Under the pieces are notes generated by a model. It ran no database searches. It was given only the letters and a program-made list of their open reading frames with translations, and was not told the origin of the DNA. Below are positions 61,401-64,000 of a DNA stretch of 64,000 nt, in pieces. Location of the stretch: NCBI GenBank assembly GCA_036852015.1, contig JAANDG010000083.1, positions 297,370 through 361,369 on the forward strand. The letters are read 5' to 3'. Every line of letters begins with the position of its first letter. Positions within the stretch are counted from its first letter, which is position 1. The stretch comes from Pelodera strongyloides (Eukaryota; Nematoda; Chromadorea; Rhabditida; Rhabditidae). A program made the position numbers and the translations under genes.

Positions 61401-64000
61401 TTAACTTAAACTACGGTTGCTTAAGGTAAGCTAAGGTAAACTACGGTATATCTTTCAGGGAGCTATGCAGTGCTTCTACCGGCGAGGAAACCCTCCAATG
61501 TGCAGTGTATCAAAACGACGACGGGGATGAGGACTCATGGAGAATTGTAGGTTTTTATTATTTAATTATTAATATAAATCATTAATATATATTATTCTTG
61601 CTAGCTTGAAGGCTTGAAGAGTCAGGCTCACGAAAAATCGATGTTCAGAACCTGAACCTACTCAGTTATGTTTATATGCCAAGGCAAGAGCAACACAAGC
61701 TGAAACCGCAGCGCGTAAATCTCAAATTTTAGCTTCTTTTATATATTAGTTTTTTGAGAGCCTGACCTCTTTAACTGCGTAAATGTTTGCTATAGTCTTA
61801 GAACCTGTATCGCGAGACTTTGTTAGTAAATAAGGACTTCCTATCATTGTATAACTGAAGACCTCCAGACACTACCATGACCGCGTGCTTATTTAAAGCG
61901 AAATACCGGCCGGTTTTTGAACGTTTTTTTTTTTTTTTTTTTTTTTTTTATTTATGCAAGTTACCCGAATTTAGCTCGATTTTTTGTTCTAATTTATGTT
62001 CATTTGCATATTCATTTGCATAAGCTACATAGGAATGCTCGATGTACTCGATGGTGGTGTACTCGATGTGTTTCAAAAACCGGCCGGTTTTTCGCTTTAA
62101 CACTAATTTAGAATACATTATTTATTTGCATTTAATACACATTTAATATTTTAGATTGGCTGCTCGAAACCGATCACTCGATTTGCTAATGTGATCTCAT
62201 TCCATGAAAGATTTCCATTGAAATATGTCTTCGAAAAGACGCAATACGTCAAAGTTGACATGTGAGTTTTCGAAGTTGAGCACTATTTTGTCTTTTACTA
62301 AATGATGAGTCTTACACGCTCCTTTATTTAAAGAGAAATACCGTCCGGTTTTTGAAACGCATTGCGTATACCTGCTTTCTTATGCAACGTATGAAAATGG
62401 GCAACAATTAGACTAAAAACAAGACCCCAATTAGACCCCACGTTGCATAAATGCATAGGAATGCAAGTACTTGAGATGCGTTTCAAAAAGCGGCCGGCAT
62501 TTCGCTTTAAAGCGACGAGTAAACGACGAGTGAATCTAGAGTATCTTTACAAGTAACGAGATAGACGAGATAGTATATTAGGTTAAAAACAGTCCGTTGA
62601 ACAACTCTATTCCCATACATTATAGCAAAGTTTGTTCCATTCCGTAGTGGAAATACGCATAAGATCACAGCAATTCGCACTCAATACATGAAAGTCGGGC
62701 AAACTTTTCACAAACCGTGTGCCATGCCGCTTTAATTAGACCCTGTCTTTCCAGATGTGGCTACAATGGTGGTCACCACTCGTCTTCTTCACTTTCCGAT
62801 AACATAATCGGTTGTTGTATATTCAAATTGGACGAACTTACCGGATCATTTGGATTGCAATTGCGAAAAACGCTACAGTAAGTCTTCCCGAGATCTTCTA
62901 TTAACTTGAGCCCTAAGCCTCAGACTGAGCTTAAGCCTAAGCCTAAGCCTAAGCCTAACAAGGGAAATCCCAAGGTTCATATCTGAATTAAGAAAAGTTG
63001 TAATGCAAAAGTTGTAGAGAATTAAATTATATTAAAGATGGCGCATTCAAAACGTGCCAGACGTAATTATCGAGCAATTACGCATAACCGTTCCTTATAA
63101 GAGTCTCAGTGATAGATGATTTCGGTTACCACTTAGCATAAAGGATAGCGCTTCTGACTGATAAGGGGAAGGTCAAGTGTTCGATTCCTAACTACGGAAG
63201 CTATTTTTTGCGTTTTTACTTGGGTATTTTTTTCCAATTTAAAGCTTAAATAATTGTTTCAAAACAAATTGCTGTGTGTTTAAACAACTTTGCTTGTGTC
63301 GATACCACATTTATGCACTATTCAAGTTGATTTCATCATTTAATTTTCGACGGTCTTCACCCATGCTACCATCAGTGATTTCATGACAAAATGGAAAAAT
63401 CAAATTCCGATTTTTACTTGAATAGTGCATAAATGTGGTATCGACACAAGCAAAGTTGTTTAAACACACAGCAATTTGTTTTGAAACAATTATTTAAGCT
63501 TTAAATTGGAAAAAAATACCCAAGTAAAAACGCAAAAAATAGCTTCCGTAGTTAGGAATCGAACACTTGACCTTCCCCTTATCAGTCAGAAGCGCTATCC
63601 TTTATGCTAAGTGGTAACCGAAATCATCAATCACTGAGACTCTTATAAGGAACGGTTATGCGTAATTGCTCGATAATTACGTCTGGCACGTTTTGAAAGC
63701 GCCATCTTTAAAATAATTTAATTCTCTACAACTTTTGCATTACAACTTTTCTTAATTCAGATATGAACCTTGGGATTTCCCTTGTAAGCCTAAGCCTTGT
63801 TGGTTGATTTTGACCATCTCTTTCAGTCATGATTTATCCCTGCCACTGTGCACCAAAGCCCAACCAAACCTAAGCCCAAACCTAAGCCCAAGCCCAGGCC
63901 CTAGCTTAAGCCCAAGCCTAAACCTACCTCTTTCAGTCGGGAGTTCTCCCTGTCCACTGCCTCGGCCCCACATCGGTCCCTTCCGTGTCCCGTTGGCGGT
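52895..64000 (+). CDS. Copine-like C2-domain protein, 5' part (gene runs off the window)
   Basis: Join 52895-52977 (or 54369-54448), 59900-59974, 61459-61546, 62155-62261, 62755-62877, 63937->64000. Phases agree at every junction. The protein has an Arg-rich start (MVNSLRLARRRSTRTV), RSHSVSDAE, then a C2 fold: LIEISIEVREL, TLQCAVYQND, SWRIIGCSKPITRF, FPLKYVFEKTQYVKVDICGY, LSDNIIGCCIFKLDEL. Order and spacing match the first C2 domain of copines (for example W...RTE...NP.F...Y.FE..Q.L...D, then DDFLG..). The Asp residues that bind calcium in copines are missing, so calcium-independent binding is expected (inference). Copines are cytosolic membrane-binding proteins; the C-terminal vWA domain would lie beyond the window. 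Other C2 proteins cannot be excluded. Confidence 0.6.
53285..53400 (+). repeat. Interstitial telomere-like TTAGGC array
   Basis: About 18 near-perfect TTAGGC units, the longest array in the window. TTAGGC is the telomere repeat of many nematodes. Confidence 0.95.
53570..53812. repeat. CT-rich microsatellite blocks
   Basis: CTCTCC/CTCT at 53570-53610 and 53740-53812. Confidence 0.85.
53829..54197 (+). CDS. Uncertain open frame followed by a poly(A) signal
   Basis: An open frame without an ATG reads RIHLSSHSRRYFFNLSHIAE ... LKHQHSSTRLHNNQHTWADI ... HSVVNND, then TGA at 54195-54197. AATAAA follows at 54342. It is rich in Thr/Asp/His and its DNA has repeated CCGACACC/CTGACAC pieces. It could be a last exon, but no phase-matched acceptor joining it to 52977 was found. 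No family recognised. Confidence 0.25.
   Translation, partial: CLRLRIHLSSHSRRYFFNLSHIAESGLRESFVTKIRRVFGKHLRRHPTPTDTLKHQHSSTRLHNNQHTWADIQKTTEDTVGATSTFTDTLESPTETLRHLLTRSDTFALKPLASPHSVVNND
54342..54347 (+). terminator. Possible poly(A) signal AATAAA
   Basis: A canonical hexamer 145 bases after the stop at 54197. It is also only 22 bases before the possible first exon at 54369, so one of the two calls is probably wrong. Confidence 0.3.
54369..54448 (+). CDS. Copine-like gene, first exon option 2
   Basis: MEMNIIPHARSFNNLGKFSS, RRLRWK + AG before GTTCGT, phase 2, which fits the exon at 59900 as option 1 does. The donor is weaker and no acceptor precedes the ATG. Confidence 0.35.
54918..55015. repeat. 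GA microsatellite
   Basis: GAGAGA with AGCTAGAGC interruptions at both ends. Confidence 0.85.
55245..55404. repeat. Foldback element, CACGTGG family
   Basis: AAGTATGGCACATGGTTT to AACCACGTTCCATACCGCTTTAA. Confidence 0.65.
55425..55600. repeat. GC-rich sequence with GGCGTGC/GCACGCC motifs
   Basis: GGCGTGCAAGCGGG and CCGCTTGCACGCC are inverted ends; between them are CACGCCGTTGG, CCACGCCGAACC, GTACGCCGTGACG. Related to 41530-41690. Confidence 0.55.
56211..56348. repeat. Foldback element, CACGTGG family
   Basis: AAGCGATATGACACATGGTTT to ATCACGTGCAATACCGCTTTG. Confidence 0.6.
56457..56618. repeat. Hairpin element, CCTATGTATCCTATGC family, variant loop
   Basis: CTTTAAAGCCGTATTGTACC at the left; the loop GGTGCCGGAAGCTTCGAACG matches 44257-44410. 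Confidence 0.8.
57195..57555. repeat. CT block, G tract and GA block
   Basis: CT at 57220-57255; 20 consecutive G at about 57408-57427, a second G run at 57433-57442, then GA to 57555. Confidence 0.85.
58160..58304. repeat. Foldback element, GCGAAATACCGGCCGG family
   Basis: TTTAAAGCGAAATACCAGCCGG to CCGGCAGGTATTTCGCTTTAAA. Confidence 0.8.
59900..59974 (+). CDS. Copine-like gene exon 2
   Basis: Acceptor ATTTTGCAG, donor GTGGGG, phase 2 in and out. RSHSVSDAETLSHMSDLIEI then SIEV. An in-frame ATG (59940, MSDLIEISIEV) is close to where copines usually start and could be a further start. Confidence 0.65.
60018..60182. repeat. Foldback element, CACGTGG family (degraded)
   Basis: TTTAAAGCGGAATAACACGCGG at the left, CAAGACCACGACGCTTTAA at the right. 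Confidence 0.5.
60183..61458. other. Rest of intron 2 of copine-like gene
   Basis: Mostly unique AT-rich sequence. At 61013-61090 a block ACAATTTCTCTCGCGCTCTCC with CTCTTTTTCTTTGCTG is duplicated in tandem. At 61360-61450 the unit CTTAAGGTAAACTACGGTA is repeated four to five times just before exon 3. Confidence 0.5.
61459..61546 (+). CDS. Copine-like gene exon 3
   Basis: Acceptor ATCTTTCAG, donor GTAGGT, ends in phase 0. ELCSASTGEETLQCAVYQND then DEDSWRI; the C2 loop residues expected to be Asp are Ser/Thr/Glu. Confidence 0.7.
61892..62100. repeat. Foldback element, GCGAAATACCGGCCGG family, with poly-T
   Basis: TTTAAAGCGAAATACCGGCCGG to CCGGCCGGTTTTTCGCTTTAA, with a run of 26 T at 61924-61949 and duplicated ATTTGCAT and GTACTCGATG motifs inside. 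Confidence 0.8.
62155..62261 (+). CDS. Copine-like gene exon 4
   Basis: Acceptor ATATTTTAG, donor GTGAGT, ends in phase 2. IGCSKPITRFANVISFHERF, then PLKYVFEKTQYVKVD, the central strands of the C2 fold. Confidence 0.75.
62328..62513. repeat. Foldback element, GCGAAATACCGGCCGG family
   Basis: TTTAAAGAGAAATACCGTCCGG to GCGGCCGGCATTTCGCTTTAA. Confidence 0.75.
62567..62736. repeat. Foldback element, CACGTGG-related (degraded)
   Basis: CCGTTGAACAACTCTATTCCC with CATACATTATAG; the right end is CACAAACCGTGTGCCATGCCG, 19 bases before exon 5. Confidence 0.5.
62755..62877 (+). CDS. Copine-like gene exon 5
   Basis: Acceptor GTCTTTCCAG, donor GTAAGT, phase 2. CGYNGGHHSSSSLSDNIIGC then FKLDELTGSFGLQLRKTL, matching the last strands of a copine C2A domain (DDFLG...L..I). 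Confidence 0.75.
62905..62957 (-). repeat. Telomere-like GCCTAA array (left flank of palindrome)
   Basis: AGCTTAAGCCTAAGCCTAAGC and more units run up to the palindrome. Confidence 0.85.
63128..63205 (+). repeat. tRNA-like sequence in left palindrome arm
   Basis: A box and B box are present, and the possible anticodon is GAT. The T and anticodon stems pair poorly, so it is likely a tRNA-derived repeat. Confidence 0.45.
63536..63615 (-). repeat. tRNA-like sequence in right palindrome arm
   Basis: Mirror copy of 63128-63205 on the other strand. Confidence 0.45.
63827..63850 (+). other. Alternative start of exon 6 (first copy)
   Basis: CATCTCTTTCAG then TCATGATTTATCCCTGCCAC. Phase 2 entry gives H, HDLSLPLCTK. 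The same acceptor and exon start recur, diverged, at 63925-63960. Which copy is used is unknown. Confidence 0.35.
63855..63930 (-). repeat. Degenerate telomere-like CCTAAGCCC array
   Basis: AACCTAAGCCCAAACCTAAGC and related units lie between the two copies of the exon start. Confidence 0.75.
63937..64000 (+). CDS. Copine-like gene exon 6 (cut by window end)
   Basis: Acceptor CTCTTTCAG, then T completing His, REFSLSTASAPHRSLPCPVG with no stop up to the last base. Confidence 0.55.

Larger units (their letters stand above)
62958..63785. mobile_element. Large palindrome with a tRNA-like sequence in each arm
   Basis: The left arm (62958-63326) and right arm (63416-63785) are near-identical inverted repeats of about 370 bases around an 89-base spacer. 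The outer ends are ACAAGGGAAATCCC and its complement. Each arm holds a tRNA-like unit (63128-63205 on +, 63536-63615 on -): TAGCATAAAGGATAGCGC, a CTGATAA loop and the B box TGTTCGATTCC. It lies in an intron, with telomere-like repeats touching both ends. Confidence 0.85.

Noticed and set aside
1..64000. CRISPR arrays, rRNA genes, transposase or reverse transcriptase coding regions
   Set aside because: Looked for and not seen; direct repeats present are microsatellites, telomere units or foldback elements.

Overview
The window looks like a piece of a nematode chromosome. Reasons: interstitial arrays of TTAGGC/GCCTAA (the telomere unit of many chromadorean nematodes) at several places; short 3' splice sites of the form yyyCAG; candidate spliced-leader acceptors a few bases before start codons; long AT-rich introns full of CT/GA microsatellites and small foldback elements. 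No species can be named from the sequence.

Two protein-coding genes, both on the + strand, can be rebuilt exon by exon from splice sites and reading phase. (1) From about 2.2 kb to 47302 lies a protein tyrosine phosphatase (PTP) gene with two PTP domains in tandem and no visible transmembrane segment. Its common part is 16 coding exons (26033-47302, about 607 residues). Domain 1 keeps the catalytic Cys and Arg but has lost the WPD-loop Asp. Domain 2 has Ser at the catalytic Cys position and is a pseudophosphatase. Upstream are five candidate N-terminal units that cannot be spliced to each other in frame, yet all end in phase 1 and all fit the common exon at 26033: a coiled-coil/basic unit A (2220-10882), a Ser/Pro/Arg-rich unit B (15185-15848), two basic units C and D (18718-18886 and 21299-21590), and a unit E (24179-24521) starting MGAC, a likely myristoylation/palmitoylation signal, with a TATA box just upstream. 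A further set of exons (42680-44161) inside domain 2 gives an alternative basic C-terminus.

(2) From 52895 to beyond the window end is the 5' part of a gene with a degenerate copine-like C2 domain, with two possible alternative first exons, both ending in phase 2.

The rest is introns and one intergenic stretch (47303-52892). They hold at least four related families of small foldback elements that share the outer end TTTAAAGCG, several containing ATGCAAAT/ATTTGCAT; longer inverted repeats (7935-9790, 31009-31404, 62958-63785); tRNA-like sequences; a U6 snRNA pseudogene (1941-2016); a recurring GGTGACC repeat; telomere-like arrays; a 57-base poly-C tract; and long polypyrimidine/polypurine runs. 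No transposase or reverse transcriptase coding sequence was recognised.

Working model (inference): one shared two-domain phosphatase/pseudophosphatase body is placed in different parts of the cell by swapping N-terminal units made from separate promoters or trans-spliced starts.
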